Source: Chryseolinea sp. H1M3-3
GTDB taxonomy: Bacteria; Bacteroidota; Bacteroidia; Cytophagales; Cyclobacteriaceae
DNA length: 64,000 bases
Reading direction: 5' to 3'
Assembly: GCF_029360725.1 (NCBI RefSeq)
Contig: NZ_JARKMY010000009.1
Location: forward strand, 62,001 to 126,000
Shown piece by piece: positions 27,309-35,654 of the stretch (its first letter is position 1; every line of letters starts with the position of its first letter). The position numbers were made by a program, and so were the translations under genes. Below the pieces are notes generated by a model. It did no database searches. It saw only the letters and a list, made by a program, of their open reading frames with translations, and was not told where the DNA came from.

Positions 27309-27848
27309 TTAATCATTCGTTAAAAAATCTTCTATTTTTTTTACTGCGTGATGATAGCTTGCCTTGAGCGCACCCACGCTTGTATCGGTAATCTCCGAAA
27401 TTTGCTCATAGGGCATATCATCAAAGTATTTCATATTGAAAACCAATCGTTGTTTGTCAGGAAGTTTTAAGAGCGCTTTTTGAAGTTTAAGCTGAATTTC
27501 ATCCCCAGATAATCCCGGCGTGTTTTGAAGCTTGTCGCTCAGTTCTGCTTCAACGTCTCCAATAGGAAGAAAAAATCTGCGCTTTTTTCGCTGCAAAAAG
27601 CTAAGGCATTCATTGGTTGCTATGCGATATATCCATGTAAATAACTGGGCGTCTTCGCGAAACCTGTCAATGTGCCGGTGTATTTTTATAAATATCTCCT
27701 GTGTAAGATCATCAGCGTCATCATGGTCAACAACCATTTTACGAACATGCCAATACACCCGCTTTTGATACTCTCGTACCAGTAAATTGAACCCATAGTT
27801 CCGGGTCTCAGGATTTCTTAGCTTACTTAACAGTTCCTTGTCTTCCAA
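27309..27848 (-). CDS. ECF-type RNA polymerase sigma factor
   Basis: This 179-residue sigma-70 family protein has region 2 (D-D-A-D-D-L-T-Q-E-I-F-I-K-I-H...F-T-W-I-Y-R-I-A-T-N-E-C-L, residues 42-90) and region 4 (L-P-D-K-Q-R-L-V-F-N-M-K-Y-F-D-D-M-P-Y-E-Q-I-S-E-I-T...A-L-K-A-S-Y-H-H-A, about 129-170), with no other domain. It heads a minus-strand cassette: sigma factor, membrane anti-sigma-like protein, Spy-like periplasmic protein and then an OM protein, suggesting an envelope-stress regulon. It is not next to the SusCD pair and is unlikely to be its regulator. Confidence 0.9.
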   Translation of the reverse strand: MEDKELLSKLRNPETRNYGFNLLVREYQKRVYWHVRKMVVDHDDADDLTQEIFIKIHRHIDRFREDAQLFTWIYRIATNECLSFLQRKKRRFFLPIGDVEAELSDKLQNTPGLSGDEIQLKLQKALLKLPDKQRLVFNMKYFDDMPYEQISEITDTSVGALKASYHHAVKKIEDFLTND

Positions 27849-27939
27849 GAAAAAATGGCGTAATGGAAGTTAGACTAACCCTTGAAACAAAGGTTTAAAA
27901 GCTGTTAAGATAATCGGTAAGGAGCTCTATAAAAAGTAG

Positions 27940-29010
27940 TTATGCAAGACTGTCTGCCAACAACTCAAATTGTTCTTTGGAGTGCGTTGGAAAGTTGGCG
28001 AAACGCAACTGGCTCTTTTTTGCGGCGCCGTAACCATCGCCTGGCTGCATCCCATTTTCCAGTAATTTGCTTGTGATTTTTTCAGTGTATTCTCCACAAT
28101 CGGCAACAATGACAGTTTTAGACCGAAAGGTTTTATCTGCCACAAATGGTTTCAAATGCGGATGGCTGTCGAGCGTTTGATACAACAAAGTTGCCTTGTA
28201 TTCGGTCTCCTTTCGTATGTTGGAAATTCCGCGGCGTATCATGTCGCCGATTACTTTGCTCAGAACATATATGCTCAACACGTTGGGAGTCTCGGGAGTC
28301 TGATTTTTAACTGCATGTGCTTTCAGGCTTGGCAGATTGTGGTATGATCCGATGGATATACCTTTAGATAAAAGTGCATCCGCTTTTGCCAGACACTGAT
28401 CGTTTACCATCCACACACCGAGCCCTGCTGGCAGCCCGAATCCTTTCTGTACGGAAAAGAAAACAGAATCAAGTTTGGAATAATTGAAATCGGGAAATGG
28501 GAGGGATGAGACAGCATCCACGGCTATCAATGCACCAGGATTTTTAGATCTGAGGTTATAAATATAATCCAGGGGAACTGAAACGCCCGTACTCGTTTCG
28601 TTGTGGGTGACTGCGATTAATTCAGTATCGGTCGGGATTGAGAGTGAATCCTCAAAACCCTTTCCGTTGCTTACTTCATTTTTGGAGGGAATCTTACCAA
28701 GCTGCTGAGCGATTTCAAAAAAGCGTTTTGAGAAGGATCCGTTAACAAGGTGAAAGGATTTTTCTTCCACCAGATTTTGGATGAGTCGTTCCCAAATTTC
28801 TGTAGCTGAGCCTGTGAAGTAGATGTGATAATCAGCGGGAAGTTTTAACAATTCGCGCAGCCCCTCTACGGTGTCCTTATAATAGCTCTCAAATTTCTTA
28901 CTGCGATGCGATAACGTAGGTACACCGTCGCGAAAGGCAGTTCGAACATGATCTTCGACGGTAAAATAAAGTTGAGAAGGACCTGGCGTGAAATTAATTT
29001 TAGGATTCAT
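27940..29010 (-). CDS. Class V aminotransferase, SerC-like
   Basis: This 356-residue PLP enzyme (start Met at 29010, M-N-P-K-I-N-F-T-P-G-P-S-Q-L) belongs to the SerC/alanine-glyoxylate branch. It shows F-T-P-G-P, Y-F-T-G-S-A-T-E for PLP-phosphate binding, H-N-E-T-S-T-G-V, A-V-D-A-V-S-S-L-P near residue 180, and the Schiff-base lysine in V-Q-K-G-F-G-L-P-A-G near residue 200. Phosphoserine aminotransferase (serine biosynthesis) is the likeliest role, but no serA is adjacent and the length is slightly short. It could instead act on another small amino acid. It is transcribed with the sigma factor gene 90 bp downstream but is not clearly linked to it. Confidence 0.75.
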   Translation of the reverse strand: MNPKINFTPGPSQLYFTVEDHVRTAFRDGVPTLSHRSKKFESYYKDTVEGLRELLKLPADYHIYFTGSATEIWERLIQNLVEEKSFHLVNGSFSKRFFEIAQQLGKIPSKNEVSNGKGFEDSLSIPTDTELIAVTHNETSTGVSVPLDYIYNLRSKNPGALIAVDAVSSLPFPDFNYSKLDSVFFSVQKGFGLPAGLGVWMVNDQCLAKADALLSKGISIGSYHNLPSLKAHAVKNQTPETPNVLSIYVLSKVIGDMIRRGISNIRKETEYKATLLYQTLDSHPHLKPFVADKTFRSKTVIVADCGEYTEKITSKLLENGMQPGDGYGAAKKSQLRFANFPTHSKEQFELLADSLA

Positions 29011-29142
29011 AACGGGGGACAAATGTAATTAAAAAGTTAATAGTTAACAGAGCTGTTGTGTACGACGGCGTATATTATGACGGCAACTTTTTGACAATTT
29101 GCTGGGACATTACATCGCTAGGTAAAAAATACAAATTAGTCA

Positions 29143-29307
29143 ATGGTGCGCTTTAAAAGTGTTTTACCTAAGTTGCATGCAAATCCCACTCGGGTTTGGG
29201 ACACGTTTGCTGAACCTAACAATTATAAACAATACCGAGTGAAGCTTTCATGCAAAATCAGGCCTCATCACGCCATTTGGCGTGACCTCGCCCAAAAAGC
29301 AGGTTAA
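29143..29307 (+). CDS. Possible small basic protein (54 aa), doubtful
   Basis: An ATG-started 54-codon ORF runs inside the 480 bp gap (M-V-R-F-K-S-V-L-P-K-L-H-A-N-P-T-R-V-W-D ... H-H-A-I-W-R-D-L-A-Q-K-A-G). It is basic and without recognisable family. It overlaps exactly the region of the paired stems described for the candidate RNA, so the base composition may be shaped by RNA structure rather than by coding. No ribosome-binding feature decides. Confidence 0.25.
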   Translation: MVRFKSVLPKLHANPTRVWDTFAEPNNYKQYRVKLSCKIRPHHAIWRDLAQKAG

Positions 29308-29400
29308 CAGAAGAAGATTGCGGATGACAGCAGCTCAAAACTTGTCTTTTATGGGGTTCAGAAACACCTCACCAAATCCAGTGGGCTTTTTTTTTCTTTT
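29165..29400 (+). ncRNA. Candidate structured non-coding RNA with terminator
   Basis: In a region without a convincing gene, two sets of 7-bp complementary arms nest: TTGCATG (29173-29179) with CATGCAA (29249-29255) and CACTCGG (29187-29193) with CCGAGTG (29235-29241). They are separated by a symmetric 7/7-base internal loop and extended by CCT/AGG at 29167-29169/29260-29262. A perfect hairpin TCACGCC-ATTT-GGCGTGA follows at 29268-29285. Downstream, a 5-bp stem (29368-29372/29381-29385) runs into a 9-base or longer T-tract (29387-29395), like an intrinsic terminator. The 5' end is not defined. It does not show tmRNA, RNase P or SRP signatures. Confidence 0.5.
29368..29400 (+). terminator. Putative terminator of the candidate RNA
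   Basis: CTCAC pairs with GTGGG (one T-G pair) around the loop CAAATCCA, then comes C and an uninterrupted run of T followed by CTTTT. The stem is short, so strength is moderate. Confidence 0.5.
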
Positions 29401-29502
29401 GGTTGCGAGCTATGAAACTCGTAGTCAGTTGTTCTCTTCTTGTCAATAGTGTTGGATGATTGTGGGTCAACCATCAAATTGCTTCTCACTTACGCGCTGA
29501 CA

Positions 29503-30327
29503 TCAGTTCAGCTTTCCCCCACAATACTTGCAATGGATTGCATCTACATCATGTCCTTCTTTTAGGCAGTGTGGACAAACTTGTGTCGTAATAATTTCTT
29601 TATTGCGTTGAAAAACCATTTCGGCAGATACGATTCCGGTAGGGACAGCGATGATACCATATCCTAAAATCATAATTAATGATGCTAACGTCTGGCCTAC
29701 TGCTGTTTGAGGGGCAATGTCACCATAACCGACCGTTGTCATCGTAACGATCGCCCAGTAAATACTTTTTGGTATGCTGGTAAAACCATGTGAGGGCCCT
29801 TCAATAAGATACATCATGGTACCGGCGATGATAACAGACGTAAGAATGGTAACCAGGAAAACGGTGATCTTATGACGGCTTGATTTAAGGGCGCGCGCAA
29901 GATTTTGACCTTCGCCCACATACCTGGTGAGTTTAAATATTCTGAATATTCTTAGGAGCCGTATGCTTCGAATAACCATCAGAGATTGTGCGCCAACAAA
30001 AAATAATCCGAGGTATGTAGGTAAAATGGAAAGCAGATCAATTACGCCAAAGAAACTCGTAACGTATTTCTTTTTGCTGGGCACAATCCAAATTCTGCTG
30101 ATGTAATCAATGGTGAAGATGATGGTGAAAAACCACTCCAGCCCTACAAGCCATTTGTCAAAATATTTAGGGAGTGTATGGACACTTTCTAGAGCCACCA
30201 CGATAACACTGGCAACGATGCAAAAGAGTAATACGATGTCATAAGTTTTTCCTTCGGGCGTGTCGGATTCGAAAACTATCTCATACAACCTTAACTTAGA
30301 ACCGGAGAGCTGTGCTTTTGAAGCCAT
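29503..30327 (-). CDS. Voltage-gated potassium channel with C-terminal zinc ribbon
   Basis: This 274-residue channel has six transmembrane segments. The S4 voltage sensor carries regularly spaced arginines (R120, R123, R126, R129, K132, R135). The pore loop holds the selectivity filter T-V-G-Y-G-D at residues 198-203. After S6 the C-terminus has a zinc-ribbon-like motif, C-P-H-C...C-K-Y-C-G-G-K-L (last 20 residues). It should form a tetrameric K+ channel in the inner membrane, as in KvAP or Kch-type proteins. The zinc ribbon may assist assembly or sensing. Neighbouring genes do not suggest a pathway. Confidence 0.92.
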   Translation of the reverse strand: MASKAQLSGSKLRLYEIVFESDTPEGKTYDIVLLFCIVASVIVVALESVHTLPKYFDKWLVGLEWFFTIIFTIDYISRIWIVPSKKKYVTSFFGVIDLLSILPTYLGLFFVGAQSLMVIRSIRLLRIFRIFKLTRYVGEGQNLARALKSSRHKITVFLVTILTSVIIAGTMMYLIEGPSHGFTSIPKSIYWAIVTMTTVGYGDIAPQTAVGQTLASLIMILGYGIIAVPTGIVSAEMVFQRNKEIITTQVCPHCLKEGHDVDAIHCKYCGGKLN

Positions 30328-30383
30328 GTTTCAATATACAAGATCCATTGTAATTGTCTTGTGTTAGTAATATAAAATGCTTC

Positions 30384-31115
30384 CTACGATAACATCTTCT
30401 TAGTTTTCCAACGCAATCGATAAGCATTCATCGCTGCTTTACCCAACTTTTGTGTTAACCGATGGTTCACATATGCGCCAATGGGCGCGCCGATACCAGG
30501 TACAAGCTGAAGCAATTTTGCAACGTCAATGTAATCGCGGTATTCTAATTGGAAAGTTCGCCAATCAAATTCATTAATAGAGGGTGGTAATTCATTCAAT
30601 GTTTGATGCCAGTTTTCAATTAAAAGAATTGCTTTGTTTCGTTGCTTTTGGCTTGAAAATGTTATCTGAAAAATATACAAAATGTAAATACGCTCCTTGT
30701 AATCTTTAACATCGTAACCGTACAACGCAGCGATCTCGTGAAGCATTTTCATTTTCAGTGTTAACCAGATCGGGAAATCCGCCAGGCCTAGCAATATTCC
30801 GCCAGCACCAGTAATAGCGCCCTCTGTGGCAGCGGTATTTTTATAAAATCTAATTCGCTGTTTGATTTTTAACTCGCGCTCCTCGAGGGTGCCTTCGGCG
30901 AGTGGCCTAGACGTTGTAAATTCAGAACCCAAGAGAACAGCCCGCGTCATTTGCTTAATAGCGACCGTAAAAGCAACATGAATTTTCTCAGGGATTATCT
31001 TATTAATGCGATTTTGAAGTCGCTTTGCCAGCCCCCCAAAAAGGGATGGGGATAGTTTCATTTCTTGTTGCCATTGAGAAGCTTCTTCCATCGCTTCTTG
31101 TTCATAGGACGTCAT
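30384..31115 (-). CDS. EcsC-family protein
   Basis: This 243-residue protein matches the EcsC family, with the hydrophobic core A-A-T-E-G-A-I-T-G-A-G-G-I-L-L-G-L-A-D-F-P-I-W-L-T-L-K-M-K-M-L-H-E-I written here in parts (about residues 93-128) and a second glycine-rich stretch near the C-terminus (V-P-G-I-G-A-P-I-G-A-Y-V-N). EcsC proteins are found with ABC exporters in Firmicutes and alone in Bacteroidota; molecular function is unknown. No signal peptide. It lies 6 bp downstream of the VOC gene and is probably co-transcribed. Confidence 0.85.
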   Translation of the reverse strand: MTSYEQEAMEEASQWQQEMKLSPSLFGGLAKRLQNRINKIIPEKIHVAFTVAIKQMTRAVLLGSEFTTSRPLAEGTLEERELKIKQRIRFYKNTAATEGAITGAGGILLGLADFPIWLTLKMKMLHEIAALYGYDVKDYKERIYILYIFQITFSSQKQRNKAILLIENWHQTLNELPPSINEFDWRTFQLEYRDYIDVAKLLQLVPGIGAPIGAYVNHRLTQKLGKAAMNAYRLRWKTKKMLS

Positions 31116-31121
31116 TAGCCT

Positions 31122-31601
31122 TCAATTCGATATTTCATTCACTTGTCTCTGCAATTCTTCTACCTCGACGTCCTTAATATGTTTTGAAATAATCCACATA
31201 TGCCCAAAAGGATCCTTGATCCGACCCGCGCGATCGCCGTAAAACTGATCCTTGACAGGAAAGATCATCGTAGCACCCTCGTCCAACGCTTTCGCTACTG
31301 TTTCATCTACATCGGGCACGTACAAATTCATAATAATTGACGTACCGCCTAAAGTTTCGGGACTTTTGTTATAGTCGGGATGCTCTTCAGCAATCATTAA
31401 AAGGCAATCGTTAATACGGACTTCTGCATGGGCAATCTTACCATTGGGCTCCGTCAGTCGATACACCTCTTTGGCGTGGAATACTTTTTCGTACCAGGCG
31501 ATTGCTTGATCTGCATTTCTTATTGCCAACATGGGTGTTAGGGCGAGAAGCCCTTTAGGGACGTAATGGACAGTTTCCATAAGCGTTTTTTTTAAGGACA
31601 C
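31122..31601 (-). CDS. VOC-family protein (glyoxalase/PhnB-like)
   Basis: This 159-residue protein has the two beta-alpha-beta-beta-beta modules of the vicinal-oxygen-chelate fold: L-T-P-M-L-A-I-R-N-A-D-Q-A-I-A-W-Y-E-K-V-F early on, and V-P-D-V-D-E-T-V-A-K-A...R-A-G-R-I-K-D-P-F-G-H-M-W-I-I in the second half. The latter resembles the PhnB/YdeM branch. The conserved D-P-F-G-H-x-W motif provides a metal-ligand candidate. Substrate unknown (glyoxalase, dioxygenase or drug-binding relatives exist). The Met at 31580 is an alternative start. It precedes the EcsC gene by 6 bp. Confidence 0.85.
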   Translation of the reverse strand: MSLKKTLMETVHYVPKGLLALTPMLAIRNADQAIAWYEKVFHAKEVYRLTEPNGKIAHAEVRINDCLLMIAEEHPDYNKSPETLGGTSIIMNLYVPDVDETVAKALDEGATMIFPVKDQFYGDRAGRIKDPFGHMWIISKHIKDVEVEELQRQVNEISN

Positions 31602-31628
31602 TAAATTAAGTGTATTTGGATTTATTCT

Positions 31629-32972
31629 TCAGTGATCACCTTGCACTATTTTCCAAATGATACCACTCGCATCGTCAGCAACCAACATTGCACCGTCGGG
31701 CAGTACAGCGATTCCGACAGGCCTCCCGTACACCTCACTTTTTGCAGCATCAGCAATGAAGCCTGTGAGAAAGTCTTCTGGAGGGCCCGAGGGCTTGCCA
31801 TTTTTAAAGGGAACAAAAACTACCTTATATCCACTGAGCTGTGATCGATTCCAGGATCCATGCTGACCGATAAAGGCGCCGCCATGGTATTTGGCTGGAA
31901 AAGAATTTTTATTATAAAATACAAAACCTAGTGAAGCAGTGTGCGCGCCTAAAGAGACATCGGGTTTTAATGTTTGCTTTACGAGTTCTGGTTTCTGGCC
32001 CCTAAGCCGGGGATCTTCATTTGGTCCAAAATACGCGTAAGGCCATCCATAGAAACCGCCTTCCTTCACCTTTGTCAAAAAATCAGGGACTAAATCGTCG
32101 CCAAGTTCATCTCTTTCGTTTACTACGGTCCAAAGCTCGTTCGTGCCGGGGGATATGCCCATACCCACTGGGTTGCGCAAGCCGCTTGCGAAAACGCGCT
32201 CGCCAGTCCCGTCCGGATTTACTTCAAGAATATTTGCCCTTCTAATTTCATTTTCCATGCCGTGTTCGCCGATATTACTTCCGGAACCAACAGATATGTA
32301 AATTTTCGTCTGAGTTTGATTCGCGATGATGTTGCGCGTCCAATGATTGTTATAGCCACCCGCAGGCAATTCCAAGATCTTTTTTCCTTCTGACTTAATT
32401 TGAGTTTGTCCGGCCTGGTAAGGATATTGAACGAGTCCATCTGTATTGGCTACATAAAGAGAATTGCCAAGTACCAACATTCCGAACGGTTGAGTCAAAC
32501 CAAATAACAATACTTGCTTCAACTCAGGTTTGCCATCATTGTCTTTGTCACGCAGTAAAGTGATTCGGTTTGCGCTTTCGCCGGTATTTTGTGATTCTGC
32601 TTTTCCCGAAATTTTCTCGGCAACTTTTTTGAGCCCTTTCGTTTCGGTATTCGCTTCGGATACCAAGATATCTCCGTTAGGGGTTACATAAATCCACCTG
32701 GGATTTTGTAAACCATCTGCAAATTTTATAACCTGGAAACCGGTCGGAGCTTGCGGCAATTTCCCAGCCGGCCATCCAACCACTTTACTATAGTTTTTTA
32801 CCGATTTAGTTGCGTAGGGAGCAGGAAGCGAATCATGTGACGACTGTATCGACAGCGAGTCACGCGCCGGAACGTTGTTTTGTTTTCTGTTACAACTTTG
32901 GAAGCTTACCAGACAAATCAATAAAGCGAATAAATAATTAATCGAGTAAGCTAACATGCCACGTTTGTTCAT
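31629..32972 (-). CDS. Sorbosone dehydrogenase-like PQQ beta-propeller lipoprotein
   Basis: This 447-residue lipoprotein (lipobox S-F-Q-S-C-N, Cys27) folds as a six-bladed propeller of the glucose/sorbosone dehydrogenase family. Marker segments are F-A-D-G-L-Q-N-P-R-W-I-Y-V-T-P-N-G-D-I-L-V-S-E, N-N-H-W-T-R-N-I, A-S-G-L-R-N-P-V-G-M and F-Y-G-W-P-Y-A-Y-F-G, with G-Q-H-G-S-W-N-R-S near the end. Such enzymes oxidise sugars with PQQ in the periplasm or at the cell surface. No PQQ biosynthesis gene is visible in the window. It lies 11 bp downstream of the second glycosyltransferase. Confidence 0.85.
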   Translation of the reverse strand: MNKRGMLAYSINYLFALLICLVSFQSCNRKQNNVPARDSLSIQSSHDSLPAPYATKSVKNYSKVVGWPAGKLPQAPTGFQVIKFADGLQNPRWIYVTPNGDILVSEANTETKGLKKVAEKISGKAESQNTGESANRITLLRDKDNDGKPELKQVLLFGLTQPFGMLVLGNSLYVANTDGLVQYPYQAGQTQIKSEGKKILELPAGGYNNHWTRNIIANQTQTKIYISVGSGSNIGEHGMENEIRRANILEVNPDGTGERVFASGLRNPVGMGISPGTNELWTVVNERDELGDDLVPDFLTKVKEGGFYGWPYAYFGPNEDPRLRGQKPELVKQTLKPDVSLGAHTASLGFVFYNKNSFPAKYHGGAFIGQHGSWNRSQLSGYKVVFVPFKNGKPSGPPEDFLTGFIADAAKSEVYGRPVGIAVLPDGAMLVADDASGIIWKIVQGDH

Positions 32973-32983
32973 AGCTTATTTTA

Positions 32984-34054
32984 CTATCTATAGTTTGGTG
33001 TAGAATACTCTTCAAGGCGTTTTCGGTGTAGCGAATTATGATTGTAATCCTTTTCAAGTTCCTCTTGTGGAAGTTGCGATTGAATAAAGCGTTCCATGGA
33101 TTTGTTAAATAATTTGGTTCTGATACTGGGAGGTAAAAGGGTCTTTACAGTCGTCTTTAATCTCGAAGTTAAATTCGTATAATGTTCAATGAAGGCCATT
33201 TTATCGGCTTCATGGTCTACAATGATATACTCAGGATGCGACAACGGAAAATCCAGGCGTTCCAATTTTAATTTACTGGACTTGTCAACCGGATTTGTTG
33301 TATGCGTTGCATCTTCTCCGAACCCAAGATTCGAAATAAGGTTTTTATGAGGCAGAATTGTTAACCCTGAGTTGATCCTTCGAACAAACTCCCATTGGTA
33401 ATCCCACGTTATAGAAGGGAATAAGAAGGTTCGTTCAAAAACCCACTGGAAATAATCAAATTCGTATGGGGAAGCAAAATGATTTTTCAGGTACCCAAGT
33501 TTCTTGATTTTTTTGTATTCTGACATTTCGTAATCATACAGGTTCCAGGCACGTCTCCAGCTGGCCCATCCCCAAATGTTATTATGATTTGAAAAGAAGT
33601 ATGAATAATCATTTGGTCGAAAATTTTCGGGGACAAGATTGCTACCGCCAATTCCCATAATTCTTTTGTCATCGCGGTAGCGTTCTAACAATTCGCTGCA
33701 AAAGGGAAAAAAATCTGGAGAAGGTAAACAATCATCTTCCAAGATTATTCCTTCCGGCTCGTGTTCAAAAAACCAGGTGATAGCTGTTGAAACACCTTTA
33801 CCACAACCGAGATTTTCATCCCGAAACATTGTTTTTACCTCGCACTCCCAATCCACATCCAAGGCAATGTTCCTCGCCGAAAGACAATTTTCTAATTCAC
33901 CTTTTTTAGAAGGCCGCGGTCCGTCTGCAGCAATATAAAGTTTCTTGGGTCTTGCCTCACGAATAGCGTTAAAGACTTGTTGGGTTTGAGCAGGCCTGTT
34001 AAAAATTAAAAAAAGTACAGGCGTATTCAGGTTTTGCGTTAGTACGGGAGTCAT
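32984..34054 (-). CDS. GNT-I-like family glycosyltransferase (paralogue 2)
   Basis: This 356-residue protein is a close paralogue of the protein at 3297-4391: V-L-F-L-I-F-N-R-P, K-L-Y-I-A-A-D-G-P-R, D-V-D-W-E-C-E-V-K-T, N-L-G-C-G-K-G-V-S, I-I-L-E-D-D-C-L-P, W-G-W-A-S-W-R-R-A-W and W-D-Y-Q-W-E-F-V-R-R-I-N-S-G-L-T are shared. I chose the Met at 34054 because it aligns with the N-terminus of the paralogue; the frame extends to 34138 with unrelated residues. It is a GT-A type enzyme with the acidic motif near residue 100. Donor and acceptor are unknown. The C-termini diverge, suggesting different acceptors. Confidence 0.8.
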   Translation of the reverse strand: MTPVLTQNLNTPVLFLIFNRPAQTQQVFNAIREARPKKLYIAADGPRPSKKGELENCLSARNIALDVDWECEVKTMFRDENLGCGKGVSTAITWFFEHEPEGIILEDDCLPSPDFFPFCSELLERYRDDKRIMGIGGSNLVPENFRPNDYSYFFSNHNNIWGWASWRRAWNLYDYEMSEYKKIKKLGYLKNHFASPYEFDYFQWVFERTFLFPSITWDYQWEFVRRINSGLTILPHKNLISNLGFGEDATHTTNPVDKSSKLKLERLDFPLSHPEYIIVDHEADKMAFIEHYTNLTSRLKTTVKTLLPPSIRTKLFNKSMERFIQSQLPQEELEKDYNHNSLHRKRLEEYSTPNYR

Positions 34055-34323
34055 ACAAGAAATTTTGGTTAGTTCATTTGAACATGCCCGGAACGTTCCA
34101 CACTGTAGCATTAATTCTACAATATAAAGGTTGACCACTCATAGTATGCATCCTCCATGTCGCTTCTAACCGGAGGCCTACACCTTTTTGCAGTACCTTA
34201 AGTCACCGCAGTTCAACGTCAGGCATGTAGGTGAAAAATAATGCCAAGAATTAGCGCTGATATTTAAAAATTCCTGCAATCGATTTTGGGCGAATGCAAA
34301 AATCGTCGGGAATGCAGTAACAA

Positions 34324-34887
34324 TTATTTAATATTTTCACGAAAGTTACGAAGCTCCTGAAGCTGCATTTCAAGAGTCTTGGTTGCACTTCTCAAAACTT
34401 CCGACAGTTGCGCATCCTCAAATTTTTTAGACATTTTGTTGAAATCGCGAAGTGTTTTTTCATGCTTCGAAATGATCTCATCGCTCCATTTTTCATCAAA
34501 CTGCCTGCCTTCTACTTCACTTAATTCGTTAACCTTTTCTTTCGCATCGTCACCTTCCTCAATGGGAAGTGTTATTCCTTTTTTTCTTGCCAAGTCCTGA
34601 AACCTGGACAAACTTTCCGTCTGATCCGCTGCCATTCGCTGTGCAAAATCCTGAAGTTTCTTATTCGAGGATTTTGCACTAGCAAGTTCAGCTAATTTTA
34701 TTTCTCCCAATTTTTGTTGTACTGCATCGGCGATAAATTCCGCTTCCTTTTCTCCCTTTTTTGTTTCAAACGTTTCTTTATTCTTCTCGTCAGCGAGGGC
34801 TTTGCTGCTACTCGGAGACGACTGCTCGCAGCTTATGAGCGTAGAAACAAAAAGACAGAAAAGAAAAAATTGGCCTGCGGGTTTCAT
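34324..34887 (-). CDS. DUF4142 lipoprotein
   Basis: This 187-residue lipoprotein (lipobox T-L-I-S-C-E, Cys20) has a Ser/Lys/Glu-rich linker and then the four-helix ferritin-like DUF4142 domain: F-I-A-D-A-V-Q-Q-K-L-G-E-I-K-L-A-E-L-A, L-Q-D-F-A-Q-R-M-A-A-D-Q near residue 80 and L-R-D-F-N-K-M-S-K-K-F-E-D-A-Q-L near 150. The family is common in soil bacteria and is associated with stress, but has no defined activity. It is followed upstream by the DUF2383 gene, 17 bp away; both are four-helix-bundle stress-type proteins, so a common operon is likely. Confidence 0.85.
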   Translation of the reverse strand: MKPAGQFFLFCLFVSTLISCEQSSPSSSKALADEKNKETFETKKGEKEAEFIADAVQQKLGEIKLAELASAKSSNKKLQDFAQRMAADQTESLSRFQDLARKKGITLPIEEGDDAKEKVNELSEVEGRQFDEKWSDEIISKHEKTLRDFNKMSKKFEDAQLSEVLRSATKTLEMQLQELRNFRENIK

Positions 34888-34904
34888 TTCGGTACAAGTT
34901 TGAA

Positions 34905-35381
34905 TTATGCTTCCGCATATTGGTCACGGAAATGACGAACCAAATCGTGTGATCCCTTCAACAAACTTTTTTGACGGGCAATTAAGTCATAAGCATCCGA
35001 AGAAAGCGGGCCATCGTTTTCAAGTGCTTTCGCGTAGGCTTTTTGCGCCGCATCTTCTCCAAATTCGCAAGCTGATAACATCGATTTCGTATCGTTACCG
35101 GAAAAGGTTGCTTTCACATCCATCCAGGCATGATAGATTTTTCCGGGAACCGTAGTGTCTCCGGCAGGGTCGCCACCCAGCGTAGCTACGTATTCCGAAA
35201 GTTCACGGATATAATCATAACTTTCCTCCCGCATACGCGAATAAAGTGTTTTTAATTCTACATCCGTGGTTTCTGTATTTTCGATCGCTTTTTCATATCC
35301 TTTAATGCGGTCATGATTTATCTTAATGAGGTCATTGATGATTTCAATAGATTCCTCATTCCTTTTATTAAGGTCTTTCAT
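34905..35381 (-). CDS. PA2169/DUF2383-family four-helix-bundle protein
   Basis: This 158-residue cytosolic protein matches the ferritin-like PA2169 family: I-E-I-I-N-D-L-I-K-I-N-H-D-R-I-K-G-Y-E-K-A, L-Y-S-R-M-R-E-E-S-Y-D-Y-I-R-E-L, G-G-D-P-A-G-D-T-T-V-P-G-K-I-Y-H-A-W-M-D-V-K, and C-E-F-G-E-D-A-A-Q-K-A-Y. Members are seen in general stress regulons; no metal-ligand set is proven. It precedes the DUF4142 lipoprotein gene in the same direction. Confidence 0.85.
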   Translation of the reverse strand: MKDLNKRNEESIEIINDLIKINHDRIKGYEKAIENTETTDVELKTLYSRMREESYDYIRELSEYVATLGGDPAGDTTVPGKIYHAWMDVKATFSGNDTKSMLSACEFGEDAAQKAYAKALENDGPLSSDAYDLIARQKSLLKGSHDLVRHFRDQYAEA

Positions 35382-35654
35382 TTTTTTGTTTGTTTGATTC
35401 TTAAACGATTAGAGGAAAATCATGCCACAAGTAAAATACCTTGGTATCAGCAAACGTTATGAATCAAAACTTATGGTTCTGTAGAGAAAAGTCCATGATT
35501 GTGAAACTTGCACCAATAGTCCCTGAATGCCGATAGCGCGCCGCCATTGGAAGAAGAATATGTTAGACCAGGGATTTTAAGGGCGCTTGTGGAACTACTT
35601 TATTAAAAATTGGTTATTTTTCTGATTAACCATTTATCAGAATATACACAGCGA

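Noticed and set aside
29023-29502. tmRNA, RNase P RNA or SRP RNA in the gap
   Set aside because: I looked for the tmRNA acceptor and T-arm end, the RNase P P4 core (GAGGAAAGTCC) and the SRP GGAA-tetraloop domain and did not find them, so only an unclassified RNA is proposed.
34055-34138. 28-residue N-terminal extension of glycosyltransferase paralogue 2
   Set aside because: It is not shared with paralogue 1, which starts at the position matching the Met at 34054.
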